A stretch of DNA of 64,000 bases. It comes from Pseudomonas sp. ANT_H4 (lineage in GTDB: Bacteria; Pseudomonadota; Gammaproteobacteria; Pseudomonadales; Pseudomonadaceae). This document shows, piece after piece, positions 56,786 through 64,000 of the stretch (positions are counted from its first letter, which is position 1; every line of letters starts with the position of its first letter). The notes beneath the pieces are model-generated. The model was not told the DNA's origin. It ran no database searches and saw nothing but the letters and a program-made list of their open reading frames with translations. A program made the translations under genes and the position numbers. The DNA lies in assembly GCF_008369295.1 (NCBI RefSeq), contig NZ_VOBG01000011.1, positions 124,001-188,000 on the forward strand, read 5' to 3'.

Positions 56786-56990
56786 ATGTCACTTCAGCTT
56801 TCTCTTCAAGAAGCCACCAACCTGACTCCTTCCTCTTTCGACCGTTTCACCCGCCTGATTGACCCTGACTGGATCGAGCAAGCGCTCGTGCAGACTGGAA
56901 CTGCTTCCCTACACGCCTCCAGCCGAACGTGTTGTGTGGCGGGTTGTTGGGCTTGCTGGGGGCGTTGGTGGTGGGGTCGTTGATGAGGCA
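56786..56990 (+). pseudogene. IS4-family transposase N-terminal relic
   Basis: One frame reads MSLQLSLQEATNLTPSSFDR, FTRLIDPDWIEQALVQTGTA; the next frame continues with LPYTPPAERVVWRVVGLA. This order (DPDWIEQAL, then PAERVVWLVIGLALFR in intact proteins) is the N-terminal DUF4372-type region of IS4-family transposases. The piece is frameshifted and short and has no catalytic domain. Confidence 0.65.
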
Positions 56991-57009
56991 TCCAATACCA
57001 GCAGTGCCG

Positions 57010-57030
57010 CAGGCCTCATCGAGGCCTGCG
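57010..57030. terminator. Perfect palindrome near sohB end, possible terminator
   Basis: GCAGGCCTC and GAGGCCTGC flank ATC; 16 bp past the sohB stop. No T-run, so a transcript-stabilising hairpin is also possible. Confidence 0.45.
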
Positions 57031-57045
57031 CACCCTTGATCCGTA

Positions 57046-58068
57046 TTACCAGAAGCGCTGCTGGGTCAAGCGGCTCCACCAGGTCAGCAGCAATCGGTCC
57101 ACCGAGCCACTGGCTGCCAGGCCAACCCGCTCTTGCAGGCTTTTGCGCTCGGCATAGTGTAGGTGGTACAGCTCGGCTGTCTTGGCCCGAGTGGACAGGT
57201 ATTCGTCGCTGGTTTGCAGTTCGTCCACCAGTTGTTTGTCCAGCGCCGCGACGCCGAGCCAGACTTCGCCGGTGGCCACGTCATCAATGGCCAGTTGCGG
57301 GCGGTAGCGGGAAACGAAATTCTTGAACAGTTGGTGGGTGATGTCCAGGTCTTCCTGGAACTTTTCCCGGCCCTTCTCGGTGTTTTCGCCAAACACCGTC
57401 AAGGTGCGTTTGTATTCGCCGGCAGTCAGCACTTCGAAGTCGATGTCGTGCTTTTTCAGCAAGCGGTTGACGTTGGGCAACTGCGCTACGACGCCAATGG
57501 AGCCAAGGATGGCAAACGGCGCGCTGATGATCTTCTCGCCGATGCACGCCATCATGTAGCCGCCGCTGGCCGCGACCTTGTCGATACACACGGTCAACGG
57601 CACGCCCGCCTGGCGAATCCGCGCCAGTTGCGAAGAGGCCAGGCCGTAGCTGTGGACCATGCCGCCGCCGCTTTCCAGGCGCAGCACCACTTCGTCCTTG
57701 GGCGTGGCCAGGCTCAACAGCGCGGTTATTTCATGACGCAGGCTTTCGGTGGCCGAGGCCTTGATGTCGCCGTCGAAATCCAGCACGAACACCCGAGGCT
57801 TGGCTTCAGGCTTTTTCTTGGTCTTCTTTTCGGCCTTGCTTTCAGACTTGCGCAGGGCCTTGAGTTGATCCTTGTCCAGCAAGTTCTGCTCCAGGCGCTC
57901 ACGCAGGCCCTTGTAGAAATCATTGAGCTTGCTGACCTGCAACTGGCCGGCATTCTTGCGCCGGCCTTTGCTGCGCAGCGCAGCAAAACTGATCAAGACC
58001 ACCAGAATGGCAACCACCAGGGTGACGGTTTTAGCCAGAAAACTTGCGTACTCAGCAAGGAAATCCAC
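57046..58068 (-). CDS. sohB: Signal-peptide-peptidase-type protease SohB
   Basis: A 340-residue S49 serine protease anchored by an N-terminal helix (TVTLVVAILVVLISFAAL). A lysine-rich segment (SESKAEKKTKKKPEAKP) leads to the catalytic domain with VLDFDGDIKASATES, the nucleophile Ser in DKVAASGGYMMACIGEKI, and the Lys region downstream (GEYKRTLTVFGENTEKGREK). The active site is periplasmic in E. coli SohB. Single gene, minus strand, start at 58068. Confidence 0.93.
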   Translation of the reverse strand: MDFLAEYASFLAKTVTLVVAILVVLISFAALRSKGRRKNAGQLQVSKLNDFYKGLRERLEQNLLDKDQLKALRKSESKAEKKTKKKPEAKPRVFVLDFDGDIKASATESLRHEITALLSLATPKDEVVLRLESGGGMVHSYGLASSQLARIRQAGVPLTVCIDKVAASGGYMMACIGEKIISAPFAILGSIGVVAQLPNVNRLLKKHDIDFEVLTAGEYKRTLTVFGENTEKGREKFQEDLDITHQLFKNFVSRYRPQLAIDDVATGEVWLGVAALDKQLVDELQTSDEYLSTRAKTAELYHLHYAERKSLQERVGLAASGSVDRLLLTWWSRLTQQRFW

Positions 58069-58273
58069 AGCAACTCCTTAAATGCGGCGCGCCCTCTGTC
58101 AAGTGCGGGCGCGGATTGCCCAAGCATACCGACGGGACTGCCGGGGAGCCAGTGATGAAACCACTTGTAGCGGGCCTCTAACGAGCTTTTAAAACAAGCG
58201 TATGTTTTTTCATTGACAGCTTCTCGGCATCCTCATAACCTCGCCAGACTTTCAACGTACCGGGTGAACGGAC

Positions 58274-58984
58274 GTGGGCAGCATCTATTTGATTCGACAT
58301 GGCCAGGCCTCCTTCGGTGCAGACGACTATGACGTGCTGTCGCCCATTGGTGTGCAGCAGGCGCAAGTATTGGGCAGCCACCTGGCAGAACTGGGGCTGA
58401 CCTTCGACCGCTGTGTTTCGGGTGACTTGCGCCGCCAGCAGCACACCGCGACCAGCGCCTTCGAACAATTCAGCGCCCTCGGCCTTTCAGTTCCTACCCT
58501 GGAAATCGACAGTGCCTTCAACGAATTCGACGCCGACGCCATCATCCGGGCCCTGCTCCCTGACCTGCTCAATAGCGAACCCGAAGCCCTGGATATCCTG
58601 CGCAATGCCGCGCAAAACCGCAGTGAATTCCAGCGCATCTTCGCCCTGATCATCGAACGCTGGCTCGCCGGCACTTATGATCCACCGGGCCTGGAAAGCT
58701 GGCTGGGGTTTATCGAACGCGTCCAGGGGGGCTTGCAACGCATCCTTGAAGCCGCCGATAACCGCGACAAGATCGCCGTGTTTACCTCCGGCGGCACCAT
58801 CACCGCCCTGCTCCACCTGATTACCCGAATGCCTGCCACCCAGGCCTTCGAATTGAACTGGCAAATCGTTAACACCTCGCTCAACCACTTGAAGTTCCGT
58901 AGTCGCGAGGTGGCACTGGCTTCCTTCAACAGCCATACCCACTTGCAACTGTTGAAGGCGCCGCAGCTCATCACTTTCCGATGA
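58274..58984 (+). CDS. Histidine phosphatase family protein
   Basis: A 236-residue phosphoglycerate-mutase-like phosphatase with the RHG motif (IYLIRHGQASFG) at residues 8-10, SGDLRRQQHTATSAF for the second Arg, and the second catalytic His in the region VFTSGGTITALL being replaced by Gly-Thr context, so the exact active site needs care. The start is GTG at 58274. Function unknown; members act on sugar phosphates, nucleotides or proteins. Followed 56 bp later by an SCP2-like gene. Confidence 0.85.
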   Translation: MGSIYLIRHGQASFGADDYDVLSPIGVQQAQVLGSHLAELGLTFDRCVSGDLRRQQHTATSAFEQFSALGLSVPTLEIDSAFNEFDADAIIRALLPDLLNSEPEALDILRNAAQNRSEFQRIFALIIERWLAGTYDPPGLESWLGFIERVQGGLQRILEAADNRDKIAVFTSGGTITALLHLITRMPATQAFELNWQIVNTSLNHLKFRSREVALASFNSHTHLQLLKAPQLITFR

Positions 58985-59040
58985 GCTGCGGCCAACCGTG
59001 ACCCCTGGGTCGCTGGAATCACCCATAAAAGGATCGAACC

Positions 59041-59355
59041 ATGACTGACGTAGCTAAAGCCGTAGAAGCAATGAAAGCCAAATTCAACCCAGCCGCTGCT
59101 GCCGGCCTGGACCTGGTGTTCGGTTTCCGTATCGACGAGACCGAGAACTTCTCGCTGATCGTCAAGGACAGCACCTGCGTACTGAAAGAAGGCGTAAATG
59201 ACGACGCCCAAGTGACCCTGGTCATGGACGCCGAGACCATGAAAGGCATCGTCGACGGTTCCACCGACGGCATGCAGGCTTTCATGGGCGGCAAACTGCG
59301 CGCCGAAGGCGACATGATGCTGGCGATGAAGCTGAGCGAGCTGTTCCCGGCCTGA
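59041..59355 (+). CDS. SCP2 sterol-binding-domain protein
   Basis: A 104-residue stand-alone SCP2 domain: VFGFRIDETENFSLIVKDS, DDAQVTLVMDAETMKGIV and DGMQAFMGGKLRAEGDMMLA. Such proteins bind lipids or acyl-CoA in the cytosol. ATG at 59041 after AGGATC. Co-directional with the phosphatase and followed by a strong terminator. Confidence 0.92.
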   Translation: MTDVAKAVEAMKAKFNPAAAAGLDLVFGFRIDETENFSLIVKDSTCVLKEGVNDDAQVTLVMDAETMKGIVDGSTDGMQAFMGGKLRAEGDMMLAMKLSELFPA

Positions 59356-59379
59356 TCCAAGGGGAAACCCTGGATAGAC

Positions 59380-59406
59380 CAATCCCGCCTTCTGGCGGGA
59401 TTTTTC
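59380..59406 (+). terminator. Intrinsic terminator after SCP2 gene
   Basis: ATCCCGCC, TTCT loop and GGCGGGAT followed by TTTTTC; 25 bp after the stop and just before the convergent glucosidase stop. Confidence 0.85.
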
Positions 59407-59409
59407 ATT

Positions 59410-62046
59410 TCAGACCCTGGGCTGCAACAGCAACGCCACCAACGCACTCCACCCCGTCTGATGCGAAGCCCCCAAACCACGCCCGGTTTCGCCATGAAAG
59501 TACTCATGAAACAACACCATGTCACGGCTGTGCGGGTCTGCCTCCAATTGCGGGTAACTCGCCATCGACGGGCGCAAGCCATTTTCATCCCGCAAAAACA
59601 GTCGCGTCAGGCGTTGGCTGAGGCTGTCGGCCACCTCTTCCAGAGAGGATAGATAACCGCTGCCCGTCGGGTATTCCACGGAAAAATTGTCATCGTAATA
59701 GCGGTGAAATTCGCGCAGCGACTCAATCAACATGTAGTTGACCGGCATCCACAACGGCCCACGCCAGTTGGAGTTACCGCCGTACAGCCGCGAGTCGGAC
59801 TCCGCCGGCTCATAGCGGGCACACAACGTATCGCCATTCATCTTCAGCGCCAGCGGCTGCTCGGCGTATGACTTGGACAGTGAACGCACACCAAAAGCCG
59901 AGAGGAACTCCGTGTCATCGAGCATGCGCTTGAGCAAATCCTTGGTCCGCTCACCCCGCAGCAACGCCAGCAACAGGCGATTGCCCTGCCCCGGCTCGTT
60001 CCAGCGCGACACCAGCTTGGCCAAATCCGGCCGATGCTTCATAAAGCCCAGCAAGCGCTCGCGCAACCCTTCCAGCCCTTCATGCTCGTGCTGCTCCAGC
60101 ACCAGCACGGCAAACAGCGGCATCAAGCCGACGATGGAGCGCAGGCGTACCGGCTCGCTGTGGCCGTCGGGGCGGTGCAGCACGTCATAGAAAAACTGGT
60201 CGTGCTCATCCCACAGGCCTTCAGCGCTGTCATCGACCCGATTAATGGCGCCAGCAATGTAAAGAAAGTGCTCGAAGAACTTCACCGCAATGTCGACATA
60301 CACGCCATTGCGCTTGGCCAGTTCCAGGGCGATGCGCATCAGGTCCAGGGCATAGGCAGCAACCCAGGCGGTACCGTCGGCCTGATCCAATTGATAGCCG
60401 GGGGGCAACGTGGCCGAGCGGTCGAACAAGGCGATATTGTCCAGCCCCAGGAACCCGCCCTGGAACAGGTTGCGGCCCTCGGCGTCCTTGCGGTTGACCC
60501 ACCAGGAAAAATTCAGCAGTAGCTTGTGGAAGATCCGCTCCAGGAAGTCCAGGTCGCCCACGCCGGTCAACGCCTTGTCCTGCTGATACACCCGCCAACT
60601 GGCCCAGGCATGGACCGGCGGGTTGGCATCGTCGAAACGCCACTCGTAGGCCGGCAATTGGCCGTTGGGGTGCATGAAGCGATCTTTCACCAGTAGTAAT
60701 AATTGCTGCTTGGCGTAGCCAGGATCGATCAGGGCAAAGGCCACCGCCTGGAAACCCTGGTCCCAGGAGGCGTACCACGGGTACTCCCAGGTGTCGGGCA
60801 TGGAGACGATGTCAAAGTTGGACAGGTGCCGCCAATGAATATTACGGATATGCAGGCGCTCGGGCGGCGGTGCGGGTTGGGCGGGATCGCCATCAAGCCA
60901 CTGTTTGACATCGAAGTAATACAGCTGTTTGGACCACAGCAACCCCGCCAGAGCCTGGCGCTGAACATTGCGCGCGTCATCGTCGGCTATGCCCTGTTGT
61001 AGCGTCGCATAGAAATCGTCGGTCTCCTGGCGGCGCTGCTCGAACAGCTTGCGCGCGTTGACATGTGGCGCATCCACCGGGGCAAAGCGCAGGTATAAGG
61101 TTTTGCTTTCCAGCCCCGCCAACTCAAGGATAAAACGGGCAGCGACCTTGGTCCCCGCGTCCCAGCGAATCGCCGTCTCAGCGCCGGCCACCACGTAATC
61201 GTTGATCCCGTCCTTGAACTGGCCCGGCGCCGGCTGCCCGTCAAGTATTGGGAAGTTGCTTTCGTTCTCGCAAAACAGCCATTCGACGCCGTCCTGGCCC
61301 CAGGCACTGAGGTGGCGGTCAAGCAACTCAGGGTGACGCGCCAACACCCGCTCGCCCTCAAGACGCAGTTCGGGCTTGGGTACATCGGCCGTCCAACTCC
61401 AGTCATTGCGCGCCCACACCTGCGGCATCACCTGCAAGCGCGTCGGCTGATCGGAACGATTGTGCACGGTCACCCGCATAAATAGGTCGTCGGGCTGGTG
61501 CTTGGCGTATTCGACGCTGACGTCGCAATAGCGATTGTCTTCGAACACCCCGGTGTCGAGGATTTCGTATTCGGCATCCGCCAAGCCACGGCGGGCGTTT
61601 TCGCTGATCAGGTCGTCATAGGGAAAGGCGGCGTGAGGGTATTTGTAGAGCATGCGCATGTAGGCATGGCTGGGAACGCCATCGAGGAAAAAGTACAGTT
61701 CCTTGACGTCTTCGCCGTGGTTGCCCTCGGCATTGTTGAGGCCGAACAGGCGCTCCTTGATGATGCCATCGCGCTCGTTCCACAGCGCCAGGCCCAGGCA
61801 CCAGCGCTGCGCCTTGTCGCTGAAACCCGCCAGGCCATCCTCGCCCCAGCGATAGGCGCGGCTGCGTGCGTGTTCGTGGGGGAAGTAGCGCCAGGCATCG
61901 CCATCGGCGCTGTAATCCTCGCGCACCGTGCCCCATTGCCGCTCACTGAGGTAGGGGCCCCAGTCGCGCCAGCGCTCGGCGTCATCTTTAGCTAAGCGCT
62001 GGCCTTCAATCGTTTGCAGAATGTTCGTCAAAGGCTTGGCCGTCAT
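59410..62046 (-). CDS. GH63-like glucosidase (MGH1-type)
   Basis: An 878-residue glycoside hydrolase of the (alpha/alpha)6 type. The N-terminal part has ERQWGTVREDYSADGDAWRY, and the catalytic domain shows YPWYASWDQGFQAVAFALID, RWNEPGQGNRLLLALL and NSNWRGPLWMPVNYMLIESL, with the acid/base Asp in the SWDQGF context typical of the GH63/mannosylglycerate-hydrolase group. No signal peptide, so cytosolic; it may degrade glucosylglycerate or trehalose-like compounds. The start at 62046 follows GGAAG by 6 bases; 62058 is possible. Confidence 0.85.
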   Translation of the reverse strand: MTAKPLTNILQTIEGQRLAKDDAERWRDWGPYLSERQWGTVREDYSADGDAWRYFPHEHARSRAYRWGEDGLAGFSDKAQRWCLGLALWNERDGIIKERLFGLNNAEGNHGEDVKELYFFLDGVPSHAYMRMLYKYPHAAFPYDDLISENARRGLADAEYEILDTGVFEDNRYCDVSVEYAKHQPDDLFMRVTVHNRSDQPTRLQVMPQVWARNDWSWTADVPKPELRLEGERVLARHPELLDRHLSAWGQDGVEWLFCENESNFPILDGQPAPGQFKDGINDYVVAGAETAIRWDAGTKVAARFILELAGLESKTLYLRFAPVDAPHVNARKLFEQRRQETDDFYATLQQGIADDDARNVQRQALAGLLWSKQLYYFDVKQWLDGDPAQPAPPPERLHIRNIHWRHLSNFDIVSMPDTWEYPWYASWDQGFQAVAFALIDPGYAKQQLLLLVKDRFMHPNGQLPAYEWRFDDANPPVHAWASWRVYQQDKALTGVGDLDFLERIFHKLLLNFSWWVNRKDAEGRNLFQGGFLGLDNIALFDRSATLPPGYQLDQADGTAWVAAYALDLMRIALELAKRNGVYVDIAVKFFEHFLYIAGAINRVDDSAEGLWDEHDQFFYDVLHRPDGHSEPVRLRSIVGLMPLFAVLVLEQHEHEGLEGLRERLLGFMKHRPDLAKLVSRWNEPGQGNRLLLALLRGERTKDLLKRMLDDTEFLSAFGVRSLSKSYAEQPLALKMNGDTLCARYEPAESDSRLYGGNSNWRGPLWMPVNYMLIESLREFHRYYDDNFSVEYPTGSGYLSSLEEVADSLSQRLTRLFLRDENGLRPSMASYPQLEADPHSRDMVLFHEYFHGETGRGLGASHQTGWSALVALLLQPRV

Positions 62047-62253
62047 CGAGTCTTCCATCGCGCACTGAGGTAAGGGCCAGTGTAGAGCCCACGGTCGATC
62101 AGATGCACGGGAACACAATCAAGTTCAGCTCCGGTTCAGCTCATTCATTTGCAGAATGAAGTCCAGAGGAATCTTCGTTTGCAAGGCATCGCGGCGCCCA
62201 ACAAAATCAGCGCAAACGGCCAAGCCCTTCTAACAGCTGCCAGGAATTTTTCT

Positions 62254-63636
62254 ATGCCAACCGCCCGTCATGTCAGCCCAGACGACATCCGCAAAGGCTT
62301 CTCCAAGGCCATGTCCGACATGTATCGCGATGAAGTGCCGCTGTATGGCGCGTTGATGGAACTGGTAGCCGAGACCAATGCACGGGTGCTGGCGACAGAC
62401 ACCGGCCTGGCGCGGCAACTGCAGCGCACCGGGGAAATCCAGCGCCTGGACATGGAACGCCACGGCGCCATCCGCCTGGGCACCGCCTTCGAACTGGCGA
62501 CCATTAGCCGTCTGTTTGCAGTGATGGGCATGCAGCCGGTGGGTTACTACGACCTGACCCCGGCCGGGGTGCCGGTGCATTCCACGGCCTTTCGCGCCGT
62601 GCATGAAAGCGCGTTGCAGACCAGCCCATTTCGGGTCTTCACCTCGTTGCTACGCCTGGAGCTGATCGAAAACCCTGAACTGCGCGCCTTTGCCCAGGCG
62701 GCACTGGCCAAGCGCTCGATCTTCACCCCTCGCGCCCTGGCGCTGATCGAGCAGTGTGAAGCCGACGGCGGCCTTGAGCAGGCAGACGCCGACCAGTTTA
62801 TCCAACAAGCCCTGGAAACCTTTCGCTGGCACCACACCGCCACCGTCAGCGCTGCCCAGTACCAGCAGTTGAGCAATCAGCACCGGTTGGTCGCCGATGT
62901 GGTGGCGTTCAAGGGCCCGCACATCAACCACCTGACACCGCGCACCCTGGACATCGACCAGGTGCAGGCCGCCATGCCCGGCAAAGGCATCACACCAAAG
63001 GCCGTGATCGAAGGCCCACCACGGCGCCAATGCCCGATCCTGTTGCGCCAGACCAGTTTCAAGGCATTGGACGAAGCCATTACCTTTACTGACGCCAAAG
63101 GCAGTCACAGTGCACGCTTCGGCGAGATCGAACAGCGCGGCGTGGCGCTGACGCCCAAGGGCCGGGCGCTGTACGACCAACTGCTGAATGCTGCACGCGA
63201 TGACTTGGGGGCATTTCCCAATGAAGCCAATGCCTCACGCTACACCGAGCTGATGGCGCAGCACTTCGAGGCCTTCCCGGATGATCATCGGCAGATGCGT
63301 GAGCAAGGGTTGGCGTTCTTTCGCTACTTCGTCACCGACAAGGGTCGTGGAGCACAAGCTGATCCGTCATGCAGCCTCAGCGAACTGATCGCGACCGGTC
63401 ATGTGGATGTGGAGCCGTTGGTATATGAGGATTTCCTGCCGGTAAGTGCAGCGGGAATTTTCCAGTCGAACCTGGGGGATGCCGCACAAACTCACTATGC
63501 GACCAACTCCAATCAGGCGGAATTTGAAAAGGCCCTGGGACGCTGGACTATTGATGAGCTGCAGCTGTATGGCGAGACCCAACAACGCTCGCTCGCTGAG
63601 TGCGCCACGGCGCTGGGGTTGCCGGCACTGGCGTGA
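62254..63636 (+). CDS. DUF1338 dioxygenase, 2-oxoadipate dioxygenase/decarboxylase-like
   Basis: A 460-residue DUF1338 (VOC-fold) protein. Family features: HGAIRLGTAFELATISRLFA, PVHSTAFRAVHESALQTSPF with the first metal His, DVVAFKGPHINHLTPRTLDI with the second, and an EIEQRGVALTPKGRALYDQL segment carrying the Glu ligand. In P. putida the homologue HglS turns 2-oxoadipate into D-2-hydroxyglutarate in D-lysine breakdown. ATG at 62254 has AGGAA 6 bases upstream; the frame to 62149 is unsupported. Diverges from the glucosidase. Confidence 0.85.
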   Translation: MPTARHVSPDDIRKGFSKAMSDMYRDEVPLYGALMELVAETNARVLATDTGLARQLQRTGEIQRLDMERHGAIRLGTAFELATISRLFAVMGMQPVGYYDLTPAGVPVHSTAFRAVHESALQTSPFRVFTSLLRLELIENPELRAFAQAALAKRSIFTPRALALIEQCEADGGLEQADADQFIQQALETFRWHHTATVSAAQYQQLSNQHRLVADVVAFKGPHINHLTPRTLDIDQVQAAMPGKGITPKAVIEGPPRRQCPILLRQTSFKALDEAITFTDAKGSHSARFGEIEQRGVALTPKGRALYDQLLNAARDDLGAFPNEANASRYTELMAQHFEAFPDDHRQMREQGLAFFRYFVTDKGRGAQADPSCSLSELIATGHVDVEPLVYEDFLPVSAAGIFQSNLGDAAQTHYATNSNQAEFEKALGRWTIDELQLYGETQQRSLAECATALGLPALA

Positions 63637-63718
63637 AGGGAAAGAGTTCGCCCGACGCCACAACGCATTCCATGCGCAGTCAACGTACCCCAGGGTCGGG
63701 CGAACGGTTGGCATGATA

Positions 63719-63741
63719 GGACAGCGGTATCACCGCTGTCC
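63719..63741. terminator. Bidirectional hairpin between convergent genes
   Basis: GGACAGCGGT and ACCGCTGTCC around ATC: a perfect 10-bp stem between the DUF1338 stop and the convergent DUF465 stop. Weak T-runs on either side. Confidence 0.55.
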
Positions 63742-63782
63742 TTCAAACAATTCTGAACAAATATTTGCGATCCTCTTGACCC

Positions 63783-64000
63783 TCAGGAACCGAGTTGGTT
63801 AACGATCTTGTCTTTGACCAACAAGCGTTTCTTTTTCAGTTTCTCTAGCTCTTCATCTACGCCGCCGGATGACTCAAAGTCCACCACCTCTTTGTCGGCA
63901 CTGTCGTATTGGTGGAGCAGCGAATCCAGATACTTGTCGTCCGCCCTGCGTTTTTGAATGTCTTCCTTGGTGAGATCCAGGTCCTGATACAGGTCGTGTT
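63783..64000 (-). CDS. DUF465 protein, C-terminal part (runs off right edge)
   Basis: Read on the minus strand from the window edge, the frame gives HDLYQDLDLTKEDIQKRRAD, then DKYLDSLLHQYDSADKEVVD and a highly basic coiled-coil tail with KKKRLLVKDKIVNQL before TGA at 63783-63785. This charged, helical pattern matches small DUF465 (YdcH) proteins, whose function is not established. The start codon lies beyond 64000. Confidence 0.75.
   Translation of the reverse strand, partial: HDLYQDLDLTKEDIQKRRADDKYLDSLLHQYDSADKEVVDFESSGGVDEELEKLKKKRLLVKDKIVNQLGS

Overview
The window looks like a chromosomal segment of a fluorescent Pseudomonas (P. fluorescens group). The evidence is the gacA-uvrC-pgsA-tRNA-Gly block, a gacA that starts with TTG, GC-rich codon use, typical Pseudomonas REP elements between genes, and the yej-type transporter and hbcR/3-hydroxybutyrate blocks. 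No searches were run; all identities come from reading the translations.

Bases 1 to about 16750 are the inner end of a genomic island. A P4-type tyrosine integrase (15131-16534) lies next to the 3' end of tRNA-Gly(GCC) (16759-16834). The island interior is a graveyard of insertion sequences: a truncated IS3-family element, an IS21 istB scrap, a scrap of a YobI-like P-loop NTPase, two IS630-type left ends 128 bp long that flank an intact OprD-family porin, half an IS66 element, and one complete IS5-family element with terminal repeats. Among these lie metal-handling genes: two small CopZ-like chaperones, a 5'-truncated copper P-type ATPase, a DUF411 protein, a DsbD, a frameshifted MFS transporter, and mntP behind a yybP-ykoY manganese riboswitch. 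A MerR/CueR-type promoter with a 19-bp spacer precedes one of the CopZ genes.

Bases 16759 to 23500 are core: tRNA-Gly, pgsA, uvrC and gacA (all minus strand), a phage-type XRE regulator, a GNAT acetyltransferase, and a class I DAHP synthase. The DAHP synthase is preceded by a 44-codon open frame ending in a run of Phe/Tyr/Trp codons, then a strong intrinsic terminator, then a second small aromatic-rich ORF. This is the layout of a ribosome-mediated attenuator and is the most striking regulatory signal in the window. The gacA-uvrC junction carries a 15-bp in-frame tandem repeat.

Bases 23635 to 37820 hold an oligopeptide ABC transporter operon (yejABEF type), the sigma-54 activator HbcR, and its likely targets: a GntP-family permease with a -24/-12 promoter, 3-hydroxybutyrate dehydrogenase and acetoacetyl-CoA synthetase. 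A large hybrid histidine kinase follows.

Bases 38223 to 44708 are one minus-strand catabolic cluster: a polar amino-acid ABC transporter, a RidA protein, an IclR regulator, a D-serine dehydratase-like PLP enzyme and a 2-keto-3-deoxygluconate kinase. Together these suggest use of an amino-sugar acid such as D-glucosaminate.

Bases 47469 to 56528 are a second sugar/polyol cluster: SorC regulator and RpiB-type isomerase diverging from a ribose-type ABC transporter, an SDR, a zinc alcohol dehydrogenase, and DhaK plus DhaL. The gene set resembles the tetritol (threitol/erythritol) pathways of other bacteria, ending at erythrose 4-phosphate.

The rest is housekeeping or accessory core: a thioredoxin-like protein and a TerC-CBS-CorC membrane protein whose stop codons both lie in one REP arm, SohB, a histidine phosphatase, an SCP2-like protein, a GH63-like glucosidase, a DUF1338 (HglS-like) dioxygenase and the end of a DUF465 gene.
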